From an uncultured Eubacterium sp. (GTDB taxonomy: Bacteria > Bacillota > Clostridia > Lachnospirales > Lachnospiraceae), in contig CAJUBZ010000011.1 in NCBI GenBank assembly GCA_910584795.1, positions 1 through 64,000 on the forward strand: a stretch of DNA of 64,000 bases, in the 5' to 3' direction. Positions 34,340-44,158 of the stretch are shown piece after piece. The notes below the pieces were generated by a model. It ran no database searches. It worked only from the letters and a program-made list of their open reading frames with translations, and was not told the origin of the DNA. Position 1 is the first letter of the stretch. Every line of letters begins with the position of its first letter. The translations under genes and the position numbers were made by a program.

Positions 34340-35355
34340 TACTCTATTTCTCCAGTCTTTAGCCGATAAATATATGCATGATCTGATAAAATCTCAACCG
34401 GATCCAACTGCCTGCGGTTTACATCTTTAATCAAATCATTAATCGTATCTATAGAACATTTGATATCGGGAATTAATATCAATTCATGAACAGAACTTGG
34501 AATAATATATACATCGCTATTATGCTCTAGCGCAAAATCTCTAATTGCTCCAGGATATGTAATACAAGCCGCTCCATTTAACTTCATCGTGTTAGACATA
34601 ACATACATATTCAAATCATCGATTTTCAAATTCTCAACTTCTTCCCTTACAATTCCTTTCAATTCACCATAAGTATACTCACCATATTCTGTATCCTCAC
34701 TAATACAATCCTCATCATACTCATCATCATATGCATCTACCCATTCTTCATCTCCCAAAATATCATTTAAAATCATTTCCGACACAATATCTTCCATCCG
34801 CCTAACTACAACAGGATAGTTGTTCCACATATTCTGAAAAGCAATATTCCTCAATTCTTCCGGTGTTATTTCCCACCCCGCAATATGCTGATTATAAATT
34901 AATGCTGTTGCCTGTCCCTCGTCATCCTTTGACATCATAATATAAAATACAATTGCCAAATCTAAAAACTTAAAATGTGGAATTTTTGAAAGAAGCGTTT
35001 TATTCATTTCATAATTAATGACCTTATAATAAATCACTTCTTTCATTTTTTCCAAATCTGAAATATCCTGAATATTCACATCTGTCTTAAAATTATCTAT
35101 ACCACGAAGATATATTTCATAAATCTCATTGCAGATACTTTTTATAGCCCTGCCCCGCTGATATTCTTCATAATAATTTTGTAAATAAATTGTCGGCGTT
35201 GCATCCTCATCCTTTCGCACAATACTAATCGCCTTCATTCTTACATTATTATTTTTTAATACATTCCGGACAACCACAATGCCATCTTCCAGTTTCTTTT
35301 CAACAATCTCTTTTACACCCCTTTGTACTTCCTGAACAAACCCCTCATAATTCAT
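34339..35355 (-). CDS. DUF5688 family protein
   Basis: This 338-residue protein starts MNYEGFVQEVQRGVKEIV and contains IYLQNYYEEYQRGRAI, PVVVRRMEDIV and YVMSNTMKLNGAACITYPGAIRDFA, which I recognise as DUF5688, a family frequent in Lachnospiraceae accessory regions. There are no membrane segments. A strongly acidic patch (DAYDDEYDEDCISED) lies near residues 205-225. The ATG at 35355 has GGAGG eight bases upstream; the earlier in-frame ATG overlaps that site. Function unknown. Confidence 0.85.
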   Translation of the reverse strand: MNYEGFVQEVQRGVKEIVEKKLEDGIVVVRNVLKNNNVRMKAISIVRKDEDATPTIYLQNYYEEYQRGRAIKSICNEIYEIYLRGIDNFKTDVNIQDISDLEKMKEVIYYKVINYEMNKTLLSKIPHFKFLDLAIVFYIMMSKDDEGQATALIYNQHIAGWEITPEELRNIAFQNMWNNYPVVVRRMEDIVSEMILNDILGDEEWVDAYDDEYDEDCISEDTEYGEYTYGELKGIVREEVENLKIDDLNMYVMSNTMKLNGAACITYPGAIRDFALEHNSDVYIIPSSVHELILIPDIKCSIDTINDLIKDVNRRQLDPVEILSDHAYIYRLKTGEIE

Positions 35356-35472
35356 ACTTTTATCCTCCATACGAATTACGATACGTTACCTAAGGTTTAT
35401 GATTAATGCATTTACATTATATTACTTCGCATAAACATTTTCAAGTATCATATTGTTTTTGTTAAACAATAT

Positions 35473-38145
35473 TTATCTATTACGTATTGCTTCAATTGGC
35501 TTTTTAGATGCGATTCTATAAACTGGTATAAAACTTGCCACTGCTGCTATTGCAATACTAATAACCAGTAATAATCCTACCTGTCTGAGACCGAAATTCA
35601 AAATAGTAATCAGTATTCCAACTTCTTTTCGCATAACGCTGTTAATAACAGATGTAAGCACTCCTGTAGTAATTACTGCCAAAGAGAAATTTATCATTGC
35701 AATAACAAAACTCTCTGAGAAAAATATTTTAAACACATCATTACTTCTTGCTCCAATTGCTCGTAAGATTCCAATTTCCTGTTTTTTATAAGAGATACTT
35801 GTAGCAATGAAGTTTGATAACATGATTGCCGCAAATATTGCAAACCCAAGGCCTACATATAAAAATACTTTTGATAAAACCTTTAAAACTTCATCAACGG
35901 TATCTAACTCATAGGTCACAGAATTCTGCATTTTATACTTTGTATCTCCCTTAGCTGTATAACAATATTTTACTAAATCATGAACGTCTGATTTTAATTT
36001 CGGCATAGATGCCACTGCAAAATTATATTCTCCATCTTTATCAGACCAATTTTTATCATACATTTTGTCCGGTAAAATATATATTTCATCCTCAACATCT
36101 GCAATACCTACGATCTTCCATCCATTCTCCGTTTTATCCTCATCAATATTGTATTTGCTGTAACTTAAAGTAAAATCTGGATTCTCTTTTAAATAAGTAA
36201 CAAGTTCCTTTTGTGTTAACCGATTTTCATTATGATACATTGCTCCTTTTGATATAATTAACTCTTTCTCACCTAGAACTTTCTTTTCACCATCAATCCA
36301 TGTAATTTTAGACAAATCATAACTGGATAACTTGTCAATATACATACCTCCTGCCATATAGTTACCATTTTGAACACTCATATAGAACTGATTCATTTCA
36401 ATCATTGTACTGTTCTGAGACTTCATCTGATTCAGTTTTCCTTCTCCTACTATGGCTACACAAGAAATACTGTACTGCTTTATTCTCTCTAACTCTCCAG
36501 ACAATGCGACTGTTGTCAGAAGTTCTGCCGAAGATTTACCTGTTGGATTTTCTATAATTGATTTATATCGATTAAAATCAACTTTTGTATCTATAATTCC
36601 TACAATTTTATACTGTTCCTCTCCCACTTTAAGATTTTTTCCTACCAAATCTTTATAAGAACTGATTTTCTCCTTCTTACCCTTTTCATCTACATAACCT
36701 GCCTTTTCAAATGTTTTATACATATATTCACTTATAGCAATCTCGGCTTTATCCCCTTCCGGTAGTCTGCCTTCTACTACTTTATATCCCATTTCTTTCA
36801 GCTCTGATTGATTAATTTCGATATAACCTGAAAAACCTGTCGGGTATAGTTCAATATCTTCTCTTTCTGTAAGTTTTACACTTGTATCATAATTTTCCAA
36901 AACCGGAACACCACTGGTCGGTACATAAACCCCCTTATATTCAACGCCTGTTTCTTTACTGATTTTTTCAACATCTTTCTTGGAAAGCTTGTAACTCCAA
37001 TCATCCCAATATCCATAATCACCATCTATATATTTTGACTTTGTTACAGAAGCATAGGAAATCTTTGTATCTGATATCGAATTTGTACATGTCTTAATAT
37101 GATCGTAATTACCAAAAGTGTCTGCCAGAGCAAACATAGAAAATGCTGCAAAAGACAATATAATTGTAATTGCAAGTCTTATTTTTTTATATTTCAGGCT
37201 GCTTGCACCGATTTTAAAAGCATTTTTTAGTGGAAGCTTTGACTTTATTAATCTGAAATCTCCCTGCTTTGCCACAATTTTACTTTCATCTGTTTTTCCA
37301 AACCCAACCTTCTGATTATCTCTGATAACCGCCTTTACATCCTGTTCTCTGCCTTCAAGATAAACATTTATCATTTCTCTGTCTTTTTCTGTTAAATGAT
37401 AATTTTTTCTGATAATAAGTTCGTCTTTTCCAAACACAATTCCTTCTTCATTTTGGTTGACATCACTACTGTCTTTTCGTTCTACATCAGATAATACATT
37501 ACCATCTGCAAGTTCGATAATTCTATCACCATAATGCTCTGCAAATTCTCTATCGTGTGATACTACGACTACCAGTTTTTCTTTTGATAACCGTTTCAAT
37601 GTGTCAAATACCTGTTTTCCGGTATTTGAATCCAAGGCTCCTGTCGGCTCATCTGCCATAATAATTTGTGGATTCTTTACTAAAGCTCTTGCAATCGCTA
37701 CTCTCTGCTTCTGACCACCTGATAATTCGTTCGGTTTTCTGTCTCCAAACTCTTCCAAATCTACTTCTTTTAAAATTTTATTGATTTCATCATCTGTAGC
37801 TTTTCTTCCCTGTAGTTCAATTGCCAACGCAATATTTGCTCCAACTGTGAAATCTTCCAATACATTGTATTCCTGAAAAATAAATCCTACATATGTATTT
37901 CTATAGGAATCAAAATGGCTCTGTTTAAATTCCTTTGAAGAAACTCCTTTTATGATAATTTCTCCATCGTCATATTTATCTAATCCTCCCAGTAAATTTA
38001 AAAGTGTCGATTTACCACTTCCTGATTTACCAAGAAGAAACACCATTCCTTTTTCAGGAAATTTAATAGATACTCCCTTTAGTGCCTCTACAGACACACC
38101 TTTTTTTGTCTTATAGACCTTTTTCAACGCTTTTGCTTCTAACAT
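35473..38145 (-). CDS. ABC transporter with fused ATPase and FtsX-type permease
   Basis: This 890-residue protein joins a MacB/LolD-type ATPase (about residues 1-225: Walker A GKSGSGKS, LSGGQKQRVAIARAL, Walker B IIMADEPTGALDS) to a permease with one helix near 325, a roughly 430-residue outside domain and three helices at the C-terminus. The last part (SISYKKQEIGILRAIGARSNDVFKIFFSES) is the FtsX/MacB permease signature. Such fusions export peptides or resist antimicrobial peptides, or pull on envelope proteins. No two-component system is adjacent. The start has a GGGAATGGAGAATG context. Confidence 0.9.
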   Translation of the reverse strand: MLEAKALKKVYKTKKGVSVEALKGVSIKFPEKGMVFLLGKSGSGKSTLLNLLGGLDKYDDGEIIIKGVSSKEFKQSHFDSYRNTYVGFIFQEYNVLEDFTVGANIALAIELQGRKATDDEINKILKEVDLEEFGDRKPNELSGGQKQRVAIARALVKNPQIIMADEPTGALDSNTGKQVFDTLKRLSKEKLVVVVSHDREFAEHYGDRIIELADGNVLSDVERKDSSDVNQNEEGIVFGKDELIIRKNYHLTEKDREMINVYLEGREQDVKAVIRDNQKVGFGKTDESKIVAKQGDFRLIKSKLPLKNAFKIGASSLKYKKIRLAITIILSFAAFSMFALADTFGNYDHIKTCTNSISDTKISYASVTKSKYIDGDYGYWDDWSYKLSKKDVEKISKETGVEYKGVYVPTSGVPVLENYDTSVKLTEREDIELYPTGFSGYIEINQSELKEMGYKVVEGRLPEGDKAEIAISEYMYKTFEKAGYVDEKGKKEKISSYKDLVGKNLKVGEEQYKIVGIIDTKVDFNRYKSIIENPTGKSSAELLTTVALSGELERIKQYSISCVAIVGEGKLNQMKSQNSTMIEMNQFYMSVQNGNYMAGGMYIDKLSSYDLSKITWIDGEKKVLGEKELIISKGAMYHNENRLTQKELVTYLKENPDFTLSYSKYNIDEDKTENGWKIVGIADVEDEIYILPDKMYDKNWSDKDGEYNFAVASMPKLKSDVHDLVKYCYTAKGDTKYKMQNSVTYELDTVDEVLKVLSKVFLYVGLGFAIFAAIMLSNFIATSISYKKQEIGILRAIGARSNDVFKIFFSESFVIAMINFSLAVITTGVLTSVINSVMRKEVGILITILNFGLRQVGLLLVISIAIAAVASFIPVYRIASKKPIEAIRNR

Positions 38146-38289
38146 TCTCCATTCCCTCTTTTCTTTAATTGTACTATTTTAATTAACACAATTTGTATTA
38201 TATATACTAGGACAATTATTGTCAAGTTTTTTATTTTTGATTTGTGTCCCAGTGATATTTTTAAGAATCCTGTGATTCTTCTGTAAATT

Positions 38290-38329
38290 AGAATATCCTT
38301 TATTTCTTAATAGAAACAAAGGATATTCT
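38290..38329. terminator. Hairpin upstream of the fused ABC transporter gene
   Basis: AGAATATCCTTT and AAAGGATATTCT form a 12-bp stem, with an inner TTTC/GAAA pairing in the loop. A smaller hairpin, AGAATC-CTGT-GATTCT, is at 38264-38279. The large one is well placed to end the 38374 gene. Confidence 0.75.
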
Positions 38330-38373
38330 TAAGATTTTATGAAATTATTTTTATCGATTTTCTCTTTAATATA

Positions 38374-39072
38374 TTATTTTGCATCCGGCAGATAAATTTT
38401 CATAGTATCATAGCAATGCAAAAATTCAGTATCCGCATCATCGAAATCATCTGAAAATGTATTCAAACTGCCGTCGGGATAAATTGCCATGTTGGTAAAT
38501 GTCAGATAAGCATCATAACACTCAACCAAACTCTTATAAGCTGTCTTATATTCTTCCGGTGGATTTTGAAGTTCCTTCATTATAGAAATCACTGTTTCCT
38601 GATTCTCCTCGATATCGCTTATCTGTGTCTGAAAATCCGAGTCTTCATACAAGTTATCTAATGCGTCATTAAAATCAGAAACAAAACACCCATTCACTTT
38701 TGTATATTTATCAGTTTCGTCATCATCTTTTTCATATATTGCATTACTCCAAACCCGCCGTATGAGATTACAGCAACTTTCAGCATCAGCCGCACCTAAC
38801 AGCATATTATTTATTACAAGTTCTAATTTTTCTGCATATTCACGCCTGCGTTGCTTTTCTTCCTCTGCAACACTCTCCTGCTGTTTACGAATTCTAACCT
38901 CTTCCTCATTTTTTCTCTTTCGATACTGCGTTGTTCCTACTGTAACAGCAGTTATTACTACCAATAAAATAATTGCAATAATGATAAACTTTTTTGATTT
39001 TCTGTTTATCTTTTTATTCTCAGTCTTTTCCGTCTGCTGTATATTTTTCAGAGGTTCTTGCTCCATAATCAT
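38374..39072 (-). CDS. Single-pass membrane protein of unknown function
   Basis: This 232-residue protein has a basic, polar N-terminus, one membrane helix (about residues 29-49, FIIIAIILLVVITAVTVG) and a charged coiled-coil stretch (about 50-80, YRKRKNEEEVRIRKQQ). The outside domain is helical and acidic, with a Cys-Cys pair near 98. I do not recognise the family. It lies 24 bp after the HTH gene and is probably cotranscribed with it. GGAGG precedes the start. Confidence 0.7.
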   Translation of the reverse strand: MIMEQEPLKNIQQTEKTENKKINRKSKKFIIIAIILLVVITAVTVGTTQYRKRKNEEEVRIRKQQESVAEEEKQRRREYAEKLELVINNMLLGAADAESCCNLIRRVWSNAIYEKDDDETDKYTKVNGCFVSDFNDALDNLYEDSDFQTQISDIEENQETVISIMKELQNPPEEYKTAYKSLVECYDAYLTFTNMAIYPDGSLNTFSDDFDDADTEFLHCYDTMKIYLPDAK

Positions 39073-39096
39073 ATTCTATTCCTCCACAATTAATTG

Positions 39097-40524
39097 CTAT
39101 AAGTATGTCACCTTATCCGCTTGCAATTTTATCTGTTCGCAACTTCCCTTTATATTACAAATTTTATGATATAAACCATTCAGTTCCTCAATTAATGAAT
39201 TGATTCTGTTATCACTTGAATTCTCAGTTGTGTGGACAACTGTAGTAACCATTGCAAATTTATTTTCACCACATACATCCCAAAAAGATATAATAATATT
39301 GTCACATCCATAAAAATAAATATTTTCCTTTAATTTCTCCCGTTCTTGTTCATGACATGTTTTTTTATATTGGCTGTAGAGTTTTCTCTCTTCTTCATTC
39401 CGATAATCCTCTTCGTTCCGAAATTGCATATAATATTTAACATGCTCCTGCGTTGCATTCGCCACTAATCTTTTTAAGCGTTTGTAAGCATATCGGTTAT
39501 GCTCTATCGCACATTTCAACATTTTTTCTGAATATGAACTATTGTTTTTTATCAGACAATCCAACAAATACGTCATATATGGAAATATAAACTTATCGGT
39601 TCGTCCAAATCGATTCGTTATTTCAAATGTTTTTGAAAAGTAATCTAATATCTGTTCACTTGCCCCTGCAATATGAACCAGTACGTCCTCATCATAGTAA
39701 CTATCAACATCTTCCCCCATCATTGTCAGTCTATTCATTGGTCTTTCATTCAATATGTATAATGAAAAATTCTCTCTTGCCCGAAGTTGCTCCATCAGTT
39801 CTACTTCATTATTCTCAATTGCCAAAATAATCATTTTTCTTCTCAAATCATCAGAACCTGCAAGTGTGTACTTCAGTTCACACTGTAGTTCATTGGCTTG
39901 TTGAAGTTGATGTATGCTTCCACTTTGTAAAGTCTTGTCTGCCGGGTAAAAATGCCAACGTATATCATCATCCATTCTGAAAGGTCTAGGTTCAATTGAT
40001 GTTCCTCCTTGAAAGAGTGTCCATATATCCGACACGTTCCAATCATTTACATCATCTACAAACCAAATATATCCTTGCTTCATAAAATATTTTAATAATT
40101 TAAAATTCTTAAACTCTAACGCATAGTCAATAATAGTTTTTCCATATTCATCGGTATTCAAAATTATTTTATCCTCCCTATGAACATATGCCTCCCAAAC
40201 ATCCTGTTCTTCAGTAAAAGCAACATCATAGTTTGTCAAATGATTACTTGTTGTTCCAAAGCATTCTCCCGCACTTAAAATTTCCTCACACGACACATCC
40301 AAAAGTCTGGTGAATATTGGAAGATCACTCAATTGAACTGATTTCTTTCCTTTCACAATTTGTGATATGCGATTGCTCATGTTATCTATCAGTCTGTCAT
40401 CATTTCCATCTCTGCCTTCTGCCTCAATACATTTTTTGCTAAACTGACGATAACTTTTATATTTCCTGATAATTAACTCGCTTAAATATTTACCTATTTC
40501 CTCGTTTGCATTTAAATTAAACAT
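39097..40524 (-). CDS. HTH protein with ankyrin-like C-terminal part
   Basis: The first 85 residues of this 475-residue protein look like a divergent XRE helix-turn-helix (IGKYLSELIIRKYKSYRQFSKKC, ISQIVKGKKSVQLSDLPIFTRLLDVS). The remainder has segments such as DEYGKTIIDYALEFKNFKLLKYFMKQG and MIILAIENNEVELMEQL that resemble single ankyrin repeats. It has no membrane segments. GGAGGTAAGAGGACAAA precedes the ATG. It may regulate itself and the downstream membrane protein. Function inferred only from fold-like patterns. Confidence 0.65.
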   Translation of the reverse strand: MFNLNANEEIGKYLSELIIRKYKSYRQFSKKCIEAEGRDGNDDRLIDNMSNRISQIVKGKKSVQLSDLPIFTRLLDVSCEEILSAGECFGTTSNHLTNYDVAFTEEQDVWEAYVHREDKIILNTDEYGKTIIDYALEFKNFKLLKYFMKQGYIWFVDDVNDWNVSDIWTLFQGGTSIEPRPFRMDDDIRWHFYPADKTLQSGSIHQLQQANELQCELKYTLAGSDDLRRKMIILAIENNEVELMEQLRARENFSLYILNERPMNRLTMMGEDVDSYYDEDVLVHIAGASEQILDYFSKTFEITNRFGRTDKFIFPYMTYLLDCLIKNNSSYSEKMLKCAIEHNRYAYKRLKRLVANATQEHVKYYMQFRNEEDYRNEEERKLYSQYKKTCHEQEREKLKENIYFYGCDNIIISFWDVCGENKFAMVTTVVHTTENSSDNRINSLIEELNGLYHKICNIKGSCEQIKLQADKVTYL

Positions 40525-40746
40525 TTTGTCCTCTTACCTCCATATTGCTATTTTACTACTATGAATAAGAAATCGGTATACATAATTTACATATATAAAA
40601 TCCATTATATTTCGAACAACTATTTCCAATATATACCTTTTGCATATACTTTGTTTTAATTATCCAGTTTCCGTGGGCATAGCAAATTTTTACTGCCAAA
40701 ATGATAATTCAGTAGAAATGCAAGAACTTGAAATACTTAATTAAAA

Positions 40747-40784
40747 AAACTGAGTGCCAAAACACTGATTTTGACACTCAGTTT
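40747..40784 (-). terminator. Terminator downstream of the lipoprotein gene
   Basis: AAACTGAGTG pairs with CACTCAGTTT, and AAAA with TTTT inside the loop after a 2-nt mismatch. It lies 83 bp after the stop codon at 40868. Confidence 0.7.
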
Positions 40785-40867
40785 ATATATAGAAATAGCT
40801 TTAATATTCTACTATCCCTACTTAGAATACTTTTCATATTTTTTACTATTGCAACTGTTTTTCCTTG

Positions 40868-41650
40868 CTATTCAGATTCACCATGATAGTCCAAATCATA
40901 CCATTTCGAATCCAACTCAAAAGTCTCCCCATTCCAGACCCATTCATTTCGATATACCTCTATCATTTGCCCATCAGTCAGATCACTCACAGTACCTATC
41001 TGCATGCCTTCCTTTGTCGGTCCATGAATTTCAATTTTGCGTAGCAAAGTTAATTCTCCATCAATCCAGCGATAAAACGTATGGACTCCAGATGAGGCAC
41101 TGTCACGATTCCATCCGGTCACAACCTTTTTTTCTATTTTAAACTGTGGGTCGGAAATGTCTCTCAAGGATTCACAGTATATAAACTTAGTCTGTTTCTC
41201 ATTCCAGAGCCAATAATGCCAGTAATTCGGCTGGTTTCCCCTGTCAATAAGATACCCAAAATCTTGAAAACCATCAAAGTTAGCGTCTGCCACATTGTGA
41301 TGCTCCAGCGCAACACCCATCATAGTCTTTTTTATAAATGTCTGAATGGGCTGTTCCATCTTTTTCGGATTCCATACAGAAAATATAGTCTTCTGCCTGC
41401 CAGAATCATCTTCCCTCTTACCTACCACCTCTACTGTTATCAGCAATATTCCCAACTTGCCACCAGTATCCACCAAAAAAGCATCATGGCTATCATCTAT
41501 GGTTTGTTCTTTCAATAACTGCTGGGGTGACTTTTCCTGTTGTTTAGATTGTTCCGATAATTCATCATTTATCTGGCAGGAACAAAGCACACTACCCACA
41601 CACACCAAAAGAAATACCTGTAACAGTGTCTTAAATTTCGTTATATTCAT
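40868..41650 (-). CDS. Lipoprotein of unknown function
   Basis: This 260-residue protein begins MNITKFKTLLQVFLLVCVG and has the lipobox LCSC with the modified Cys at 25. The mature part has NVADANFDGFQDFGYLIDRGN and YWHYWLWNEKQTKFIYCESL, a pattern seen in XAC2610-like extracellular proteins with a DxNxDGxxD calcium-like loop. MNITKF at 41650 is preceded by AGGAGGAAAG, unlike the frame's earlier ATG. It appears monocistronic. Its role is unknown. Confidence 0.75.
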   Translation of the reverse strand: MNITKFKTLLQVFLLVCVGSVLCSCQINDELSEQSKQQEKSPQQLLKEQTIDDSHDAFLVDTGGKLGILLITVEVVGKREDDSGRQKTIFSVWNPKKMEQPIQTFIKKTMMGVALEHHNVADANFDGFQDFGYLIDRGNQPNYWHYWLWNEKQTKFIYCESLRDISDPQFKIEKKVVTGWNRDSASSGVHTFYRWIDGELTLLRKIEIHGPTKEGMQIGTVSDLTDGQMIEVYRNEWVWNGETFELDSKWYDLDYHGESE

Positions 41651-41673
41651 GCCAGCTTTCCTCCTATACCTTT

Positions 41674-41868
41674 TCACAATCCTAAAACATTCCCCAATAT
41701 CTTACATTTCTTCATCAGTTCACCATCTGCTTTTATGCTGATGCTAATCATGTTTACTACTAATTCCAATGATATATTATCGTCTTCTTCACTGTCAAGA
41801 TATACATCAATTACACATAGATTTAGATAAAACCAATAAATCACATGTAAATTTGCTGTATTTTCCAA
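41674..41868 (-). CDS. Doubtful 64-residue ORF starting inside repeat DNA
   Basis: The frame ends with a charged stretch (LMKKCKILGNVLGL) 24 bp before the lipoprotein start, but its first 20 codons lie inside the 74-nt repeat array. It could be the tail of a gene cut by the array, or chance. I recognise no family. Confidence 0.2.
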   Translation of the reverse strand: MENTANLHVIYWFYLNLCVIDVYLDSEEDDNISLELVVNMISISIKADGELMKKCKILGNVLGL

Positions 41869-42085
41869 AAGTTTAGAAAATGATTACACATAAATTCATT
41901 CCAAAAATGATTTTATACGTGTAATCTTTTTAGGATTTTAATGAAGTATTGATGAATATTACACGCATATCTAGTGAAAAAATCAATTCATATGTGTAAT
42001 ATTCTTTGAATTTTTCCAAAAGCAGATAAATATTACACGTAAATATATAAAAGATAAAATTTGTACGTGTAATTATTTTTTGCCG
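41811..42085. repeat. 74-nt tandem palindromic repeat array, locus 3
   Basis: Four units start at 41811, 41884, 41959 and 42033 (periods 73, 75, 74). Each is bounded by TTACACRYA on the left and CATGTAA, CGTGTAA or TGTGTAA on the right, 40-41 nt apart. The last two units, the spacer between them (AAAGCAGATAAATA) and the right flank (GCCGTAGAAGTATT) closely match locus 1. It fills most of the 590-bp gap between the lipoprotein gene and typA. Confidence 0.88.
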
Positions 42086-42199
42086 TAGAAGTATTTTGGA
42101 TATATCAAAATCATCGTATTTTTTCAGCCCAAAAGTTTTAAAACAATCCCTCTTTACTATTTGCAGAGATAAAAAAGTTGATTAATCATAATAAAAAGA

Positions 42200-42234
42200 A
42201 ATACACTTGGAAACATTAAATTTCCAAGTGTATT
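42200..42234 (-). terminator. Terminator of typA
   Basis: AATACACTTGGAAA and TTTCCAAGTGTATT form a perfect 14-bp stem with a 7-nt loop, 36 bp beyond the typA stop codon. Confidence 0.85.
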
Positions 42235-42270
42235 CCTTTTATACTCGAACCACCCCTGCAGTCCGAATTT

Positions 42271-44103
42271 TTATTGATTCTGTTTTCTGATATTTGCCCT
42301 CTTTCGAAGTGTCGGGTCAAGAATCTTCTTTCGGATTCTCAAATTCTCCGGCGTTATTTCAAGAAGTTCGTCAGTATCTATAAATTCCAATGCCTGCTCA
42401 AGACTTAACACTTTCTTTGGAACTAAACGTAATGCTTCATCTGAGCTGGATGTTCTTGTATTTGATAAATGCTTTGTTTTACAAACATTTACTTCGATAT
42501 CCTCTGCTCTTCCTGTCTGTCCTACAATCATTCCTGAATAAACTCTCTCACCCGGTCCGATAAATAGAGTTCCTCGCTCCTGTGCATTAAACAATCCATA
42601 GGTTATCGCTTCTCCTGCTTCAAAAGCAATCAACGAACCCTGTTTTCTGTACTGAATTTCTCCACGGAATGTATCATATTCATCAAATACTGTATTAATA
42701 ATTCCATTTCCCTTCGTATCTGTCATGAACTGTCCTCGATATCCAATTAAACCTCGGGATGGAATTCTAAATTCCAAACGTGTATAACCGTCACCAGTTG
42801 GAGCCATTCCCTGCAATTCACCTTTTCGGTTACTTAACTTTTCAATAATGGCACCGGAAAATTCATCCGGAACATCAATATAACAAACCTCCATCGGCTC
42901 TAACTTTTTGCCACGTTCATCTTGTTTATATATAACTTCTGCCTTGCTGACAGCAAATTCATATCCTTCACGCCTCATGTTTTCAATTAAAACAGATAAA
43001 TGCAATTCTCCTCGTCCAGACACTTTGAAGGAGTTCATATCCTCTGTCTCCTCTACTCTTAAAGAGACATCTGTATTTAACTCTCTCATCAGTCTGTCAC
43101 GAATATGACGTGATGTTACATACTTTCCTTCCTGACCTGCCAATGGACTGTCATTTACCATAAACTGCATAGAAATTGTAGGCTCTGATATCTTTTGAAA
43201 TGCAATCGGTTTCGGATTTTCCAATGAGCAGATAGTATCACCAATACTAATATCCGCAATACCGGAAATTGCTACAATCGCTCCTACCGTAGCCTCTTGC
43301 ACTTCGACTTTATTCAATCCCTCAAACTCATATAATTTACTGATTTTTACACGCTTTGCATTTTCAGGGTCATGGTAGTTTACCAATGTTACATCCTGAT
43401 TTACCTTAATTGTTCCATTATCAACCTTACCAACACCAATACGCCCTACATATTCATTGTAGTCAATTGTACTGATAAGTACCTGTGTATCAGCCTCCGC
43501 ATCACCTTCCGGTGCAGGAATGTAGTCAATAATTGTTTCAAATAAATGCTTCATATCCTCTTCTGCATCATTCATATCCATCTTTGCAAATCCCTGCTTT
43601 GCTGATGCAAATACAAATGGACAATCTAACTGTTCTTCATTTGCATCAAGTTCTATAAATAATTCAAGAACTTCATCAATTACTTCTTCCGGTCTTGCCT
43701 CTGGTCTGTCTATTTTATTAATACAAACAATAACCGGAAGGCTGAGTTCCAATGCCTTCTTCAACACAAATCTAGTCTGTGGCATAGCACCTTCAAAGGC
43801 ATCTACCACTAAAACAACACCATTTACCATTTTCAGTACACGCTCTACCTCGCCGCCAAAGTCAGCATGTCCCGGCGTATCAATGATATTAATTTTTGTA
43901 TCCTTATATGTTACAGCTGTATTTTTTGAAAGAATTGTGATTCCTCTTTCTCTTTCCAAATCATTAGAATCCATGACTCTTTCTGCTACTTCCTGATTCT
44001 CTCTAAAAACACCACTTTGTTTCAATAATTCATCTACCAAAGTCGTTTTACCATGGTCTACATGGGCAATAATTGCTATATTTCTAACATCTTCTCTTAT
44101 CAT
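42271..44103 (-). CDS. typA: Ribosome-associated GTPase TypA/BipA
   Basis: This EF-G-like GTPase helps ribosome assembly and translation under stress. The 610-residue protein has G1 AHVDHGKTT, G3 DTPGHADFGGEVERV and G4 NKIDRPEA, then domain II, the EF-G-like domains and the BipA-specific C-terminal region (ERGTLFIGPGERVYSGMIVG, VNVCKTKHLSNTRTSSSDE). Full length for the family. It may share transcripts with the IMPACT family gene 55 bp upstream. Confidence 0.96.
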   Translation of the reverse strand: MIREDVRNIAIIAHVDHGKTTLVDELLKQSGVFRENQEVAERVMDSNDLERERGITILSKNTAVTYKDTKINIIDTPGHADFGGEVERVLKMVNGVVLVVDAFEGAMPQTRFVLKKALELSLPVIVCINKIDRPEARPEEVIDEVLELFIELDANEEQLDCPFVFASAKQGFAKMDMNDAEEDMKHLFETIIDYIPAPEGDAEADTQVLISTIDYNEYVGRIGVGKVDNGTIKVNQDVTLVNYHDPENAKRVKISKLYEFEGLNKVEVQEATVGAIVAISGIADISIGDTICSLENPKPIAFQKISEPTISMQFMVNDSPLAGQEGKYVTSRHIRDRLMRELNTDVSLRVEETEDMNSFKVSGRGELHLSVLIENMRREGYEFAVSKAEVIYKQDERGKKLEPMEVCYIDVPDEFSGAIIEKLSNRKGELQGMAPTGDGYTRLEFRIPSRGLIGYRGQFMTDTKGNGIINTVFDEYDTFRGEIQYRKQGSLIAFEAGEAITYGLFNAQERGTLFIGPGERVYSGMIVGQTGRAEDIEVNVCKTKHLSNTRTSSSDEALRLVPKKVLSLEQALEFIDTDELLEITPENLRIRKKILDPTLRKRANIRKQNQ

Positions 44104-44158
44104 TTTTTATCCCTTCCTTACCTGGCTAAAGTGCCCTACCTATTCTACCACAATCTTT

